A stretch of 62,849 nt of DNA, taken from the NCBI RefSeq assembly GCF_014654205.1, contig NZ_BNAW01000055.1:1-62849 (forward strand), given 5' to 3'. The stretch is from Amycolatopsis bullii. GTDB taxonomy: Bacteria; Actinomycetota; Actinomycetes; Mycobacteriales; Pseudonocardiaceae. Positions within the stretch are counted from its first letter, which is position 1. Every line of letters begins with the position of its first letter. Positions 1 to 7,721 of the stretch are shown here, in pieces. The notes beneath the pieces are model-generated. The model worked only from the letters and a program-made list of their open reading frames with translations, did no database searches and was not told where the DNA came from. Made by a program: the position numbers and the translations under genes.

Positions 1-84
1 GTCTCCGCCTACTACTCCGCCGCCGTCCTCGTCCCCGACGCCCTCGCCGTCCTCGAAAGCGCCGAGATCGGCCGGGAGGGATGA
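1..84 (+). CDS. C-terminal end of an unidentified protein (partial)
   Basis: Frame 1 is open from the first base and stops with TGA at 82-84, giving 27 residues that end ALAVLESAEIGREG. The codons have the G/C third positions typical of the neighbours, so this looks like the tail of a real gene that begins outside the window. The family cannot be named from so little sequence. Its stop overlaps an ATG at 81 (ATGA), which would couple it to the small ORF that follows. Confidence 0.45.
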   Translation, partial: VSAYYSAAVLVPDALAVLESAEIGREG

Positions 85-266
85 TGCCCGAGCCCGTGAC
101 CCCGCCCCGCCCGCCCGACGCACCCGGCCGGCCGCCGGCGTTGCCCGCCTCGGCGTTCGGGCCGACCGGGCTCGGCACGGCCGCCGCCCGGATCGTGCCG
201 CGGACCGGCGGCGCCCGCCCGCCCGAACCGCCGCGCCGTCCGAGCGCCACCGAAAACGCACACTGA
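81..266 (+). CDS. Possible small proline-rich protein, translationally coupled
   Basis: A 61-residue ORF starts with ATG overlapping the preceding stop (ATGA). It is very rich in Pro, Arg and Ala, has no recognisable domain and no obvious membrane segment or signal peptide. The overlap and direction favour a genuine coupled gene, but the composition is also what random high-GC sequence gives. I do not recognise it and assign no function. Confidence 0.25.
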   Translation: MMPEPVTPPRPPDAPGRPPALPASAFGPTGLGTAAARIVPRTGGARPPEPPRRPSATENAH

Positions 267-277
267 ACCGCGGAATC

Positions 278-314
278 CGAAACTTTCGAAATCACCGGCA
301 TTTCGAAAGTTTCG
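278..314 (+). promoter_or_regulatory. Two CGAAA-N-TTTCG operator half-pairs upstream of the CE15 esterase
   Basis: CGAAACTTTCG lies at 278-288 and CGAAAGTTTCG at 304-314, arranged as arms of a larger inverted repeat (GAAACTTTCGAAAT / ATTTCGAAAGTTTC). Both match the CGAAANTTTCG palindrome reported for XlnR/BxlR-type xylan regulators of Streptomyces. They sit just upstream of the likely -35 box, a position suited to repression. Inference: the esterase is controlled by a xylan-responsive LacI-family regulator encoded elsewhere. Confidence 0.6.
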
Positions 315-329
315 GTCCCGGCTCCCTTC

Positions 330-361
330 TTGACGACGAAAACGAAACGGTCCTACCGTTT
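330..361 (+). promoter_or_regulatory. Probable promoter of the CE15 esterase with overlapping palindrome
   Basis: TTGACG at 330-335 and TACCGT at 354-359 are separated by 18 bp and resemble a housekeeping promoter. A perfect inverted repeat AAACGGT-CCT-ACCGTTT (345-361) covers the -10 element and could be a further operator. The gene starts about 35 bp downstream. Confidence 0.45.
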
Positions 362-393
362 TCACATTCGTTTCACCGGAAGGGAGCACCCCC

Positions 394-1971
394 GTGCCCG
401 GTTCCCGGATCCGCCCTGCCCTCGTGCTGCTGATGGCCACCCTGCTCGCCGTGACCGGAATGGTCACGGCGGCCTCCGGCGCCGCCGCGGCGGTCGAAGA
501 CGACGGCGCCGACTGCCCGGTTTCACTGCCCGGCTCGTTTCCCTCGACGGCCAAACTTCCCGATCCCTTCAAGAAGATCGACGGCACCCGGATCACCTCG
601 AAGTCCGACTGGCGGTGCCGCCGCGAAGAGATCAGGAAACTGGCGGAACGGACGATCTACGGCCAGAAACCGGCGAAGCCCGCCACGGTCACCGGAACCG
701 TATCGGCCACGAACATCACCGTCAACGTCAGCGAAAACGGCCGCAGCGCCAGTTTTTCCGCGGGCGTGCAGCTGCCGAGCGGAACCGGGCCGTTCCCGGC
801 CGTCTTCGTGGTCGGCGGATTCGGTGCGGACACCGCCACGATCCGGGCCTCCGGCGCCGCCGTGATCAGCTACGACCCGCTGGCCGTCGGCAAGGAAGGA
901 ACGCCGCGGAACAACAAACAAGGGGCGTTCTACAGCATTTACGGCTCGTCCAGCAGCACCGGGCTGCTCGCCGCGTGGGCGTGGGGCGTGAGCCGGATCA
1001 TCGACGTCCTCGAGCGGTCGGGCGGGCAGGTGCTCAAGGCGGACGCGCTGGGCGTCACGGGGTGTTCGCGGTACGGCAAGAGCGCCTTCGCGATCGGCGT
1101 GCTGGACCAGCGCATCGCGCTGACCATGCCGATCGAATCCGGCACCGCCGGCGTCCCGGCCCTGCGCGCGATCCCCGGGGAAAGCGGGTCGCAGGGGCTG
1201 AGCAACGCCTACGGGGAACAGCCGTGGTTCGGCGACGCGTTCAGCGCCTACACCGGCAATCCGGCCGGGCTGCCGGTGGACACGCACGAACTGGTCGGCA
1301 TGGTCGCGCCGCGCGGGCTCTTCATCATGGAGAACCCGCACATCGACTGGCTGGCCGCGCGCTCCGGCAGCGTCGCGGCGCTGGCCGGCGCGGAGGTGTA
1401 CCAGGCGCTCGGCGCGGGCGGCAACATCACCTACTGGTCCGACGTGCAGGACGGCACCCACTGCGCGTCCCGGCCCGAATGGCGGACACCACTGCAGCAG
1501 AACATCCAGAAGTTCCTGCTGAAGACCGGCAGCGCGCCCGGAGTGTTCCGGATTTCGGCGAAGAAGGCGGGCAACCTCGCCGAGTGGCGCGACTGGACGA
1601 CACCCACCCTGACCGACGGCCCGGGCACGACCACGCCCACCACCCCGACCACCCCCACGACTCCTACCACGCCCTCGGGTGGCGCCTGCACGGCGGCGGT
1701 CTCGGTGAACCAGTGGACGGGCGGGTTCGTGACGACGATCCGCGTCACGGCCGGAGCGGCCCCGATCACCGGCTGGACGGTGGCGGCGGACCTCCCGACG
1801 GGAGCGGCGATCACCTCGGCGTGGAACGCGGGCCGCAGCGGCGACACGGGCGCGGTCCGCTTCACGAACACCGGCTTCAACGGCGCGCTGGCCGCGGGCC
1901 AGTCGACGGAATTCGGTTACCAGGGCACGGGAACGGGCACCGGCACGACGGCCACCTGCATCACCGGTTAG
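394..1971 (+). CDS. Secreted 4-O-methyl-glucuronoyl methylesterase (CE15) with C-terminal CBM2
   Basis: This 525-residue protein should cleave ester bonds between glucuronoxylan and lignin outside the cell. Residues 1-33 form a signal peptide (hydrophobic stretch, then AASGAAAA). The catalytic domain (about 40-400) carries the CE15 nucleophile motif GCSRYGK, the acidic MPIESGTAG segment and the His in DGTHCAS. A Thr-Pro linker (TTPTTPTTP type) joins it to a family 2 carbohydrate-binding module of about 95 residues with flanking Cys. The CBM keeps Trp in NQW and SAW, but the third binding-face aromatic is Phe (GFNG). GTG at 394 follows AGGGAG with good spacing. It is preceded by xylan-type operators. 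Confident in family; substrate is by family. Confidence 0.9.
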   Translation: MPGSRIRPALVLLMATLLAVTGMVTAASGAAAAVEDDGADCPVSLPGSFPSTAKLPDPFKKIDGTRITSKSDWRCRREEIRKLAERTIYGQKPAKPATVTGTVSATNITVNVSENGRSASFSAGVQLPSGTGPFPAVFVVGGFGADTATIRASGAAVISYDPLAVGKEGTPRNNKQGAFYSIYGSSSSTGLLAAWAWGVSRIIDVLERSGGQVLKADALGVTGCSRYGKSAFAIGVLDQRIALTMPIESGTAGVPALRAIPGESGSQGLSNAYGEQPWFGDAFSAYTGNPAGLPVDTHELVGMVAPRGLFIMENPHIDWLAARSGSVAALAGAEVYQALGAGGNITYWSDVQDGTHCASRPEWRTPLQQNIQKFLLKTGSAPGVFRISAKKAGNLAEWRDWTTPTLTDGPGTTTPTTPTTPTTPTTPSGGACTAAVSVNQWTGGFVTTIRVTAGAAPITGWTVAADLPTGAAITSAWNAGRSGDTGAVRFTNTGFNGALAAGQSTEFGYQGTGTGTGTTATCITG

Positions 1972-2024
1972 GGGCTGCCGCGTGTCAGCCGCCCCACCGG
2001 CACCCTGGCTGGCAGGATCGGCGC

Positions 2025-2378
2025 ATGGAACGTGTGCTCGGCATCGGTGGGTACTTCATCCGCGCCACCGACCCCGCCGCCCTCGCCGCCTGGTACCGCG
2101 ACTGCCTCGGGCTCGACACCGACGAAAACGGCCTCTGGCAGCAGGAACCCGGGCCCACCGTCTTCGCGCCGTTCGAGGCCGGGACCGGTTACTTCGGCTC
2201 CGAGACCCAGCAGACCATGCTCAACTTCCGGGTCCGCGACCTCGACGCCATGCTCGAGCAGCTCCGCGCCCGCGGCGCGGACGTCGCCGACGAGGTGCAG
2301 GACATGGCCGGGGTCGGGCGCTTCGGCTGGGTCACTGATCCCGAAGGCCACCGGATCGAGCTCTGGCAGCCCGCCTAG
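2025..2378 (+). CDS. VOC (glyoxalase/bleomycin-resistance-like) family protein
   Basis: The 117-residue product starts MERVLGIGGYFIRA, contains the VOC pattern AAWYRDCLGL early and ends with DPEGHRIELWQP, the usual beta-alpha-beta-beta-beta closing strand with its metal-binding Glu. It is a single-module VOC protein that would act as a dimer; the substrate cannot be predicted. Its stop is shared with the convergent epimerase gene: CTAG at 2375-2378 serves as TAG on both strands, so the two genes overlap by 4 bp. Confidence 0.8.
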   Translation: MERVLGIGGYFIRATDPAALAAWYRDCLGLDTDENGLWQQEPGPTVFAPFEAGTGYFGSETQQTMLNFRVRDLDAMLEQLRARGADVADEVQDMAGVGRFGWVTDPEGHRIELWQPA

Positions 2379-3376
2379 AGCACGAACCCCGCCGGGAACG
2401 GGTCGTCCGGGTCGAGCAGGTACGTCGCCGTGCCGGTGATCCACGCCCGGCCGGAGAACTCCGGCACCACCGCCGGCACGCCACCCACCTCGGTCTCGGC
2501 GACCAGCTCACCGGTGAACGTCGTGCCGATGAACGAAGAATTCTCGAACGGCGTGTGCAGCGGCAGCTCACCGCGGGCGTGCAGCTGGGCCATCCGGGCG
2601 GACGTCCCGGTGCCGCACGGCGACCGATCGAACCAGCCCGGATGGATCGCCATCGCGTTCCGCGACGCCCGCGCGTCCGACCCCGGCGCCAAGAACTGGA
2701 CGTGCTTGCACCCGCCGATCAGCGGGTCCTCCGGGTGCTTCGGCGGCCGCTGCTCGTTGATCGCGCCCATGATCGCCAGCCCCGCGGCCAGGATCCGGTC
2801 CTTCTCCGCCCGGTCGAACGGGATGTCCACAGAGGACAAGTCCAGGATCGCGTAGAAATTTCCGCCGTACGCGAGGTCGTAGCGGACCGAGCCCAGGCCC
2901 GGCACGGAAACCTCGGCGTCGCGCTCGGCGAGGAACGACGCCACATTGCGCAGCTTGACCCGAGTCGCGTGCCCGTCCCGGACCGACACCTCCGCGTGCA
3001 CCAGCCCGGCCGGGGTGTCCAGGCGCACCACCGTCGTCGGCTCGGTCACCTCCACCATGCCCGTCTCCACCAGTACCGTGGCGACCCCGATCGTGCCGTG
3101 GCCGCACATCGGCAGGCAGCCGGACACCTCGATGTACACCACGCCCCAGTCGGCGTCCTCGCGGCAGGGCGGCTGCAGGATCGCCCCGCTCATCGCCGCA
3201 TGGCCGCGCGGTTCGTTCATCAGGAACTGCCGCAGGTGATCCAGGTGCGCCATGAAGTGGCGGCGGCGCTCGGCCATCGTGGCACCGGGAATCGGGGCGA
3301 CGCCGCCGGTCACCACCCGGGTCGGCATGCCCTCGGTGTGCGAGTCGACCGCCGTGATCGCGCGCGACGCCCGCAT
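2375..3376 (-). CDS. lhpA: 4-hydroxyproline 2-epimerase (proline racemase family)
   Basis: The 333-residue enzyme interconverts trans-4-hydroxy-L-proline and cis-4-hydroxy-D-proline, the first step of hydroxyproline catabolism in the cytosol. It keeps both catalytic cysteines of the racemase family: Cys91 in MCGHGTIG and Cys254 in SPCGTGTSA. Two Cys distinguish it from the dehydratase branch, where the first is Thr. It is the last gene of a minus-strand operon and lies directly against the deaminase gene (stop and start adjacent). The symbol follows the Pseudomonas lhp nomenclature; hypE is the equivalent elsewhere. The operon content makes hydroxyproline much more likely than proline as substrate. 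Confidence 0.88.
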   Translation of the reverse strand: MRASRAITAVDSHTEGMPTRVVTGGVAPIPGATMAERRRHFMAHLDHLRQFLMNEPRGHAAMSGAILQPPCREDADWGVVYIEVSGCLPMCGHGTIGVATVLVETGMVEVTEPTTVVRLDTPAGLVHAEVSVRDGHATRVKLRNVASFLAERDAEVSVPGLGSVRYDLAYGGNFYAILDLSSVDIPFDRAEKDRILAAGLAIMGAINEQRPPKHPEDPLIGGCKHVQFLAPGSDARASRNAMAIHPGWFDRSPCGTGTSARMAQLHARGELPLHTPFENSSFIGTTFTGELVAETEVGGVPAVVPEFSGRAWITGTATYLLDPDDPFPAGFVL

Positions 3377-4288
3377 CTACGCCACCCCCAGCGCCGCGAG
3401 CGCGCGACCCATGTCCGCGCGGACCTGCTCGCGGTGGACGTCCGAAAGCGGACCCCGCGGCGGACGGCACGGCCCGCCGCGGCGGCCGACCAGGTCCATC
3501 CCGAACTTGATGGCCTGGACGAACTCGGTGCGCGAGTCCCAGCGGAACGCGGCCACCAGCGGTTCGTACAGCGCCCTGGCCTCCTCGAGCTTGCCCGCCG
3601 TGGCGAGCTCGTACAGCCGCGCCGACTCGGCCGGGAACACGTTGGGGAACCCGGCGAACCACCCGGTCGCACCCATCAGCAGGCTTTCCAGGACGACGTC
3701 GTCGGCGCCGGAGATCACCGCCAGGCCGGGTGCGCGCTCGCGGATCTCCAGCACGCGGCGGACGTCACCGGAGAACTCCTTGACGGCCACGACGTTGTCG
3801 ATCTGCGCGATCTCGGCCAGCAGGTCCGGCGTGAGGTCGACCTTCGTGTCGAACGGGTTGTTGTAGACCATCACCGGCAGGCCTGCCGACGCCACCGCCT
3901 CGAAGTGGGCGAGCACCTCGCCGCGGTTGGCGCGGTAGAGCGTCGGCGGCAGGCAGAGCACGCCGTGCGCGCCGTCCTCGGCCGCCGCCTCGGCCCAGTA
4001 CCGCGCCTGGTGCGCGCCGGGGCCGTGGACGCCGACGACGACGATCCCGTCCGTGCCGACGGCCTCGATCGCGGTGCGGGCGACGCGGCGGCGTTCGTCG
4101 TCGGTGAGCGAGGAGTACTCGCCGAGGGAACCGTTCGGGCCGACCCCGCGGCAGCCGTTCGCGACGAGCCACCGGCAGTGCTCGGCGTAGGCGTCGTAGT
4201 CGACGGCCAGCCCGGCCGGGGCGGTGTCGTCGGCCCGGTAGGGCAACGCGGCGGCGACGACCACGCCCCCGAGGTCGCGGGTGTTCAT
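3377..4288 (-). CDS. lhpC: Pyrroline-4-hydroxy-2-carboxylate deaminase (DapA family)
   Basis: The 303-residue protein is a DHDPS/NAL-type Schiff-base enzyme with the barrel motifs GPNGSLGEY, VYNNP (Tyr142) and VVAVKEFSGD (Lys170). In hydroxyproline operons this member deaminates the dehydrogenase product to alpha-ketoglutarate semialdehyde. ATG at 4288 follows AAGGAG, and its first bases overlap the TGA of the upstream oxidoreductase (ATGA), so translation is coupled. Other DapA-family activities are possible on sequence alone; the neighbours decide the assignment. Confidence 0.83.
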   Translation of the reverse strand: MNTRDLGGVVVAAALPYRADDTAPAGLAVDYDAYAEHCRWLVANGCRGVGPNGSLGEYSSLTDDERRRVARTAIEAVGTDGIVVVGVHGPGAHQARYWAEAAAEDGAHGVLCLPPTLYRANRGEVLAHFEAVASAGLPVMVYNNPFDTKVDLTPDLLAEIAQIDNVVAVKEFSGDVRRVLEIRERAPGLAVISGADDVVLESLLMGATGWFAGFPNVFPAESARLYELATAGKLEEARALYEPLVAAFRWDSRTEFVQAIKFGMDLVGRRGGPCRPPRGPLSDVHREQVRADMGRALAALGVA

Positions 4289-5568
4289 GGGAGCTCCTTC
4301 GGTTCGGCGAGCTCGCCCAGGCGGATCGGCTGGGCGATCGGACGGTGGTGGCGTTCGGCGCCGCCGCAGAGGTCCGCGACGGCGAGGCCGCACATCCGGC
4401 CCTGGCACGGACCGAGCCCGGCGCGGGTGCCGAGCTTGAGCGCGTGCGGGCCGGGTGCGGCCGGGTCCGCGGCGGCGGTCTTCAGGTCGCCGTAGCTGGT
4501 TTCCTCGCACCGGCAGACGATCGTGTCTTCGCGCAGCCAGCCGGGCCACGCCGCGCCGATCGGGTGGGCGGCGGCCAGGCGGCGGGCGAAGGCACGGGCG
4601 TGGTCGCGCCGCTCGAGCAGGGCGCGGCCCGGCGTCCTCCCGGCGGCGGCCCACCCGGCGACCGCGCCTTCCGCCGCGGCGGCGACCGAGCCGCCGATCC
4701 CGGTGAGCTCCCCCGCGGCGAACACGCCGGCGACGCTGGTGCGCTGGTCGTCGCCGACCCGGACGAACCCGCCGTCGAGGGCGCAGCCGGCCGCCACGGC
4801 CAGTTCGGGCTGCGGCACGAAGCCGTGTCCGACGCAGAGCGCGTCGATCGCGTAGGTGCGTTCGGTGCCGGGGACGACCGACCAGTCCGCGCGCACGCGA
4901 GCGGTGACGGCTTCGCGGACCCGGTCGTCACCGCGGGCCTCGATCACCGCCCGGCCCATGCGGTAGGGGACGCGGTGCCGGGCCAGCGTGCCGGCGTGAC
5001 GAACCAGTTCGGTCATCTTGCCGACGTGGGCGGCCGCGTGCCAGGACCATCCCTGGAGGACAGTGCGGGCCGGGTTCGCCTCCAGGACGCCGAGGACCTC
5101 GGCGCCGACGTCCACCAGGGACTCGGCGACCGGCAGCAGGAACGGCCCGGCTCCGGCGACGAGCACCCGCCGCCCGACGGCGACCCGCTCCCCCTTGGCC
5201 AGTGCCTGCGCGGCGCCCGCGGTGAACACGCCGGGCAGCTGCCAGCCGGGGAACGGCAGGACGCGGTCGTGTGCGCCGGTGGCCAGGACCAGCGCGTCGG
5301 GTTCGAGGGTGCGGCGACGGCGGTGCGTCCCGTCGGCCGGGCCGCGCAGGACGTGCACCCGCCGGCCTTCCACGGCCCAGACAGTGCTTTCCGGCCACCA
5401 CGCGCACCGGCTCAGCAGCGCCTCGAACCGGTGCGCGGCGCCCCGGTGGAATTGGCCGCCGGGCGCGTCCGCCTGGTCGAGGACGGTGACGTCGGCCCCG
5501 GCGGCGAGCGCGTGCTCGGCGGCCGCGAGCCCGGCGGGCCCGGCACCGACGATGACGACGTGCGTCAC
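4285..5568 (-). CDS. D-hydroxyproline dehydrogenase, NAD(P)/FAD-type subunit
   Basis: The 427-residue product begins with the dinucleotide fold VIVGAGPAGLAAAEHA and contains a second nucleotide-binding loop near 150-160 (VLVAGAGP). Its C-terminus carries a BFD-like [2Fe-2S] site (CRCEETSYGD, then CQGRMC). This matches the alpha-type subunit of multi-subunit amine dehydrogenases such as LhpE, HcnB and opine oxidase. GTG at 5568 follows GGAGGAG and overlaps the stop of the small ferredoxin subunit (GTGA). Role: passes electrons from the sarcosine-oxidase-like subunit to an acceptor, probably the respiratory chain. Confidence 0.8.
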   Translation of the reverse strand: MTHVVIVGAGPAGLAAAEHALAAGADVTVLDQADAPGGQFHRGAAHRFEALLSRCAWWPESTVWAVEGRRVHVLRGPADGTHRRRRTLEPDALVLATGAHDRVLPFPGWQLPGVFTAGAAQALAKGERVAVGRRVLVAGAGPFLLPVAESLVDVGAEVLGVLEANPARTVLQGWSWHAAAHVGKMTELVRHAGTLARHRVPYRMGRAVIEARGDDRVREAVTARVRADWSVVPGTERTYAIDALCVGHGFVPQPELAVAAGCALDGGFVRVGDDQRTSVAGVFAAGELTGIGGSVAAAAEGAVAGWAAAGRTPGRALLERRDHARAFARRLAAAHPIGAAWPGWLREDTIVCRCEETSYGDLKTAAADPAAPGPHALKLGTRAGLGPCQGRMCGLAVADLCGGAERHHRPIAQPIRLGELAEPKELP

Positions 5569-5828
5569 GCGCGCTCCTCCCGCGTCTGGGTCCGGATCTC
5601 GTCGCCGTCGGCGGCGCGGCGGCGGCAGGCACGCACGTCGGCGACGCCGTTGACGGTGAGCAGGCAGTCGAAGCAGGCACCGATGCCGCAGAAGACCCCG
5701 CGCGGCGCGCCGGACCGCGTGGTCCGCCAGGACAGCCACCCGGCGGCGAGCAGCACGCCGGCGACGGTCTGCCCGGCGAGCCCGGTGACGGTTTCGCCGT
5801 CGACGGTGATTTCGATCGGCTCGCTCAC
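5565..5828 (-). CDS. D-hydroxyproline dehydrogenase, small [2Fe-2S] subunit
   Basis: The 87-residue protein is a plant-type ferredoxin domain with ligands in GVFCGIGACFDC and a later Cys in VRAC. It matches the small iron-sulfur subunit (LhpF or HcnA type) of these dehydrogenases. It starts with GTG overlapping the upstream TGA and ends in a GTGA overlap with the next gene, so three subunits should be made in step. Confidence 0.82.
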   Translation of the reverse strand: MSEPIEITVDGETVTGLAGQTVAGVLLAAGWLSWRTTRSGAPRGVFCGIGACFDCLLTVNGVADVRACRRRAADGDEIRTQTREERA

Positions 5829-6991
5829 GCCAGCACCGCCGGACGGTCCACGGTGAACTCCTCCACCGGCATCGACGGGGTCGCGCCCGTCAGCAGTTCC
5901 CGCAGCAAGCGAGCCGTCCCGGTGCTCAGGCCGATGCCCGCGCCTTCGTGGCCGGTCGCGTGCCACAGGCCGGCGAGCCTCGGGTCCTCGCCCAGCACCG
6001 GCAGGTGGTCGTCCACATACGGGCGGAAACCGCCGTACGCGCGCATCACCGCGGCGTCGGCCAGTGCCGGGAAGAGCCGGACCGCCTTGGCCGCGATCGC
6101 GCCCAGCACGTGCGGCCGGAGCGTGTCGTCGAAGCCCACGCGGCGGCGGGACGAGCCGATCAGCACCGTGCCGCCCCAGGTCGACTCCACCACCGCCGAG
6201 GTCTGCAGCTCGCCGCTGCCCGTGCCGACCGCGCCGACGTAGTCCGCGTCGTACACCTTGTGCCGCACTATGCCCGGCATCGGCGTGGTCACCAGGACCT
6301 CGCCGCGGCGGGGCCGGACCGCGATCGGCGCGCCCAGCCGGGCCGACACCGGCCCCGACCACGGGCCCGCCGCGTTCACCACCACGTCCGCCTCGACCAC
6401 TTCGCCGGCCACGCGGACCCCGGTGATCCGGCCGTCCCGGACCCGGGCGCCGGTGACTTCGGCGCCGGTGCGCAGCCGGGCGCCGTAGCGCAGTGCCGAA
6501 CCCAGCAGGGCCAGCGCGGCGCCGGCCGGCTGCACCTGGGCGTCCTCCGGGTAGCGGACGGCGGCGGTCACGTCGCGGGTCAGCGCGGGTTCGGCCGCCG
6601 CGACGTCCGCCGCGGAGAGCCGCTGGGTGCGCACGCCGGCGGTGCGTTGCGCCTCGGCGAACGCGACGAGCGCGCCGGCTCCGGCCTCGGTGGTGGCCAC
6701 GACGATGCCGCCCTTCGGGTCGAACTCCGTCGCGGCGGCCGCCCGCGGGTCGTGTTCGGCGATCTCGGCCACCAGCCGCGGCCAGAGCCGGGCCGACAGC
6801 TGCGCGAGCGCGAGCTCGGCGCCCGGACCCTTGTCGGAGACCAGCAGGTTGCCTTCCCCGTGCGAAGTGGTGCCGCCCGCGGGACGGCCGCGGTCGAGGA
6901 CCAGGACGTCGAAACCCGCCAGGGCGAGTTCCCGGGCGCACGCCGCACCGACGATCCCGGCGCCGATCACCACCACTCGCGTTCGGTTCAT
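5825..6991 (-). CDS. D-hydroxyproline dehydrogenase, FAD (DadA/sarcosine oxidase-like) subunit
   Basis: The 388-residue protein has the N-terminal FAD fold VVVIGAGIVGAACARELAL and the DAO-family C-terminal FAD motif around HEGAGIGLSTGTA. It should oxidise cis-4-hydroxy-D-proline to pyrroline-4-hydroxy-2-carboxylate. It is the first gene of the operon: ATG at 6991 is preceded by GGAGGG and a promoter at 7018-7046. D-amino acid or glycine oxidation are alternatives, but the epimerase and deaminase in the same operon favour D-hydroxyproline. No alpha-ketoglutarate semialdehyde dehydrogenase is in the window, so the last step must be encoded elsewhere. Confidence 0.83.
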   Translation of the reverse strand: MNRTRVVVIGAGIVGAACARELALAGFDVLVLDRGRPAGGTTSHGEGNLLVSDKGPGAELALAQLSARLWPRLVAEIAEHDPRAAAATEFDPKGGIVVATTEAGAGALVAFAEAQRTAGVRTQRLSAADVAAAEPALTRDVTAAVRYPEDAQVQPAGAALALLGSALRYGARLRTGAEVTGARVRDGRITGVRVAGEVVEADVVVNAAGPWSGPVSARLGAPIAVRPRRGEVLVTTPMPGIVRHKVYDADYVGAVGTGSGELQTSAVVESTWGGTVLIGSSRRRVGFDDTLRPHVLGAIAAKAVRLFPALADAAVMRAYGGFRPYVDDHLPVLGEDPRLAGLWHATGHEGAGIGLSTGTARLLRELLTGATPSMPVEEFTVDRPAVLA

Positions 6992-7002
6992 CGACCCTCC
7001 AG

Positions 7003-7046
7003 CGTTCGGTATAGCGAACGATAGGTCTCGATCCGGATCGCGTCAA
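7003..7046 (-). promoter_or_regulatory. Promoter and operator of the hydroxyproline operon
   Basis: On the minus strand, TTGACG (7046-7041) and TATCGT (7023-7018) are separated by exactly 17 bp. The inverted repeat CGTTCGGTATAGCGAACG (7003-7020) overlaps the -10 and the start point, a repressor position. Related copies lie at 7639-7652 and 7671-7688 by the regulator gene, which argues that the XRE-cupin protein is the repressor. Confidence 0.65.
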
Positions 7047-7657
7047 TCGGCCAGGACGGGGTGCGGCTCGCCGTCGAGCCGTTCGCCCGCGCGGTACTGC
7101 AGCAGGAGCACCGACTGCACGGGGCCGTCCGGGGCGGTGTAGCGGTGCGGCTCGCCGGCGTCGAACGCGACGTAGTCGCCGGGCCCGAGTTCCACGGTCC
7201 GGCCGGCCACCTCGACGCACAGCCGGCCGGCCTGCACGACGGTGTGCTCGACGCCGACGTGCCCCTGCGAGCGCTGCGGCGCGTCCCCGCGGACGAGCTG
7301 GTCGTAGACCTCGAAGACGCTGTTCTCGGCCTCGATCCGGCGCAGCGGCCGCAGGTCGACGCCCTCGCCGCGGAGGACTTCGACCTCGGCGGCCCGCACC
7401 ACGGTCAGCCCTCCGCGCGGCCGGTGGTCGAGCAGGTCGGAGATGGCGACCTCGAGGACCCGCGACAGGCTGAACACGGTCTCGATGGTCGGGTTGCCGG
7501 TGCCGCCTTCGAGCTGCGACAGCGTCGCCTTGCCGATGCCAGAGCGCCGGGACAGCTCGGACAGCGACAGGCCGCGTGCCGCCCGCGCCGCGCGGAGGTT
7601 GACCGCCAGCATGTCGCGGATCGACGGACCGCCGTCATCGTTCGGTAAAGCGTCCAT
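7043..7657 (-). CDS. XRE-cupin regulator, probable controller of hydroxyproline catabolism
   Basis: The 204-residue protein has an N-terminal Cro/C1 helix-turn-helix (about 18-72, LSLSELSRRSGIGKATLSQLEGG) and a C-terminal cupin (about 120-195, with HVGVEHTVVQ and GEPHRY as metal/ligand-site residues). Such proteins commonly repress amino-acid or amine catabolic operons and bind a small effector in the cupin. Its stop lies inside the -35 box of the hyp operon directly downstream. Start ATG at 7657 was chosen because the HTH begins shortly after it; upstream extension lacks homology-like sequence. Confidence 0.85.
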   Translation of the reverse strand: MDALPNDDGGPSIRDMLAVNLRAARAARGLSLSELSRRSGIGKATLSQLEGGTGNPTIETVFSLSRVLEVAISDLLDHRPRGGLTVVRAAEVEVLRGEGVDLRPLRRIEAENSVFEVYDQLVRGDAPQRSQGHVGVEHTVVQAGRLCVEVAGRTVELGPGDYVAFDAGEPHRYTAPDGPVQSVLLLQYRAGERLDGEPHPVLAD

Positions 7658-7688
7658 CAGCGACGCCTTTCGTTCGGTTTGCCGATCG
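7639..7688 (-). promoter_or_regulatory. Two operator-like copies at the XRE-cupin gene start
   Basis: CGTTCGGTAAAGCG (7639-7652) lies in the first codons and CGTTCGGTTTGCCGATCG (7671-7688) just upstream. The second is a palindrome with one mismatch and has the same 6-6-6 layout as the hyp operon operator. Their placement suggests autoregulation. Confidence 0.55.
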
Positions 7689-7721
7689 CCATGATGCCAC
7701 GCTCTCGCTAGTCTCGACCCG

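Noticed and set aside
1626..1680. Thr-Pro triplet repeats as a DNA repeat array
   Set aside because: They encode the flexible linker between the esterase and CBM2; no separate array is needed.
330..2378. Continuous plus-strand frame across the CE15 gene into the VOC gene, as a possible fusion
   Set aside because: Only its last 117 codons encode a real protein; the rest is out of frame with the esterase and shows shadow composition.
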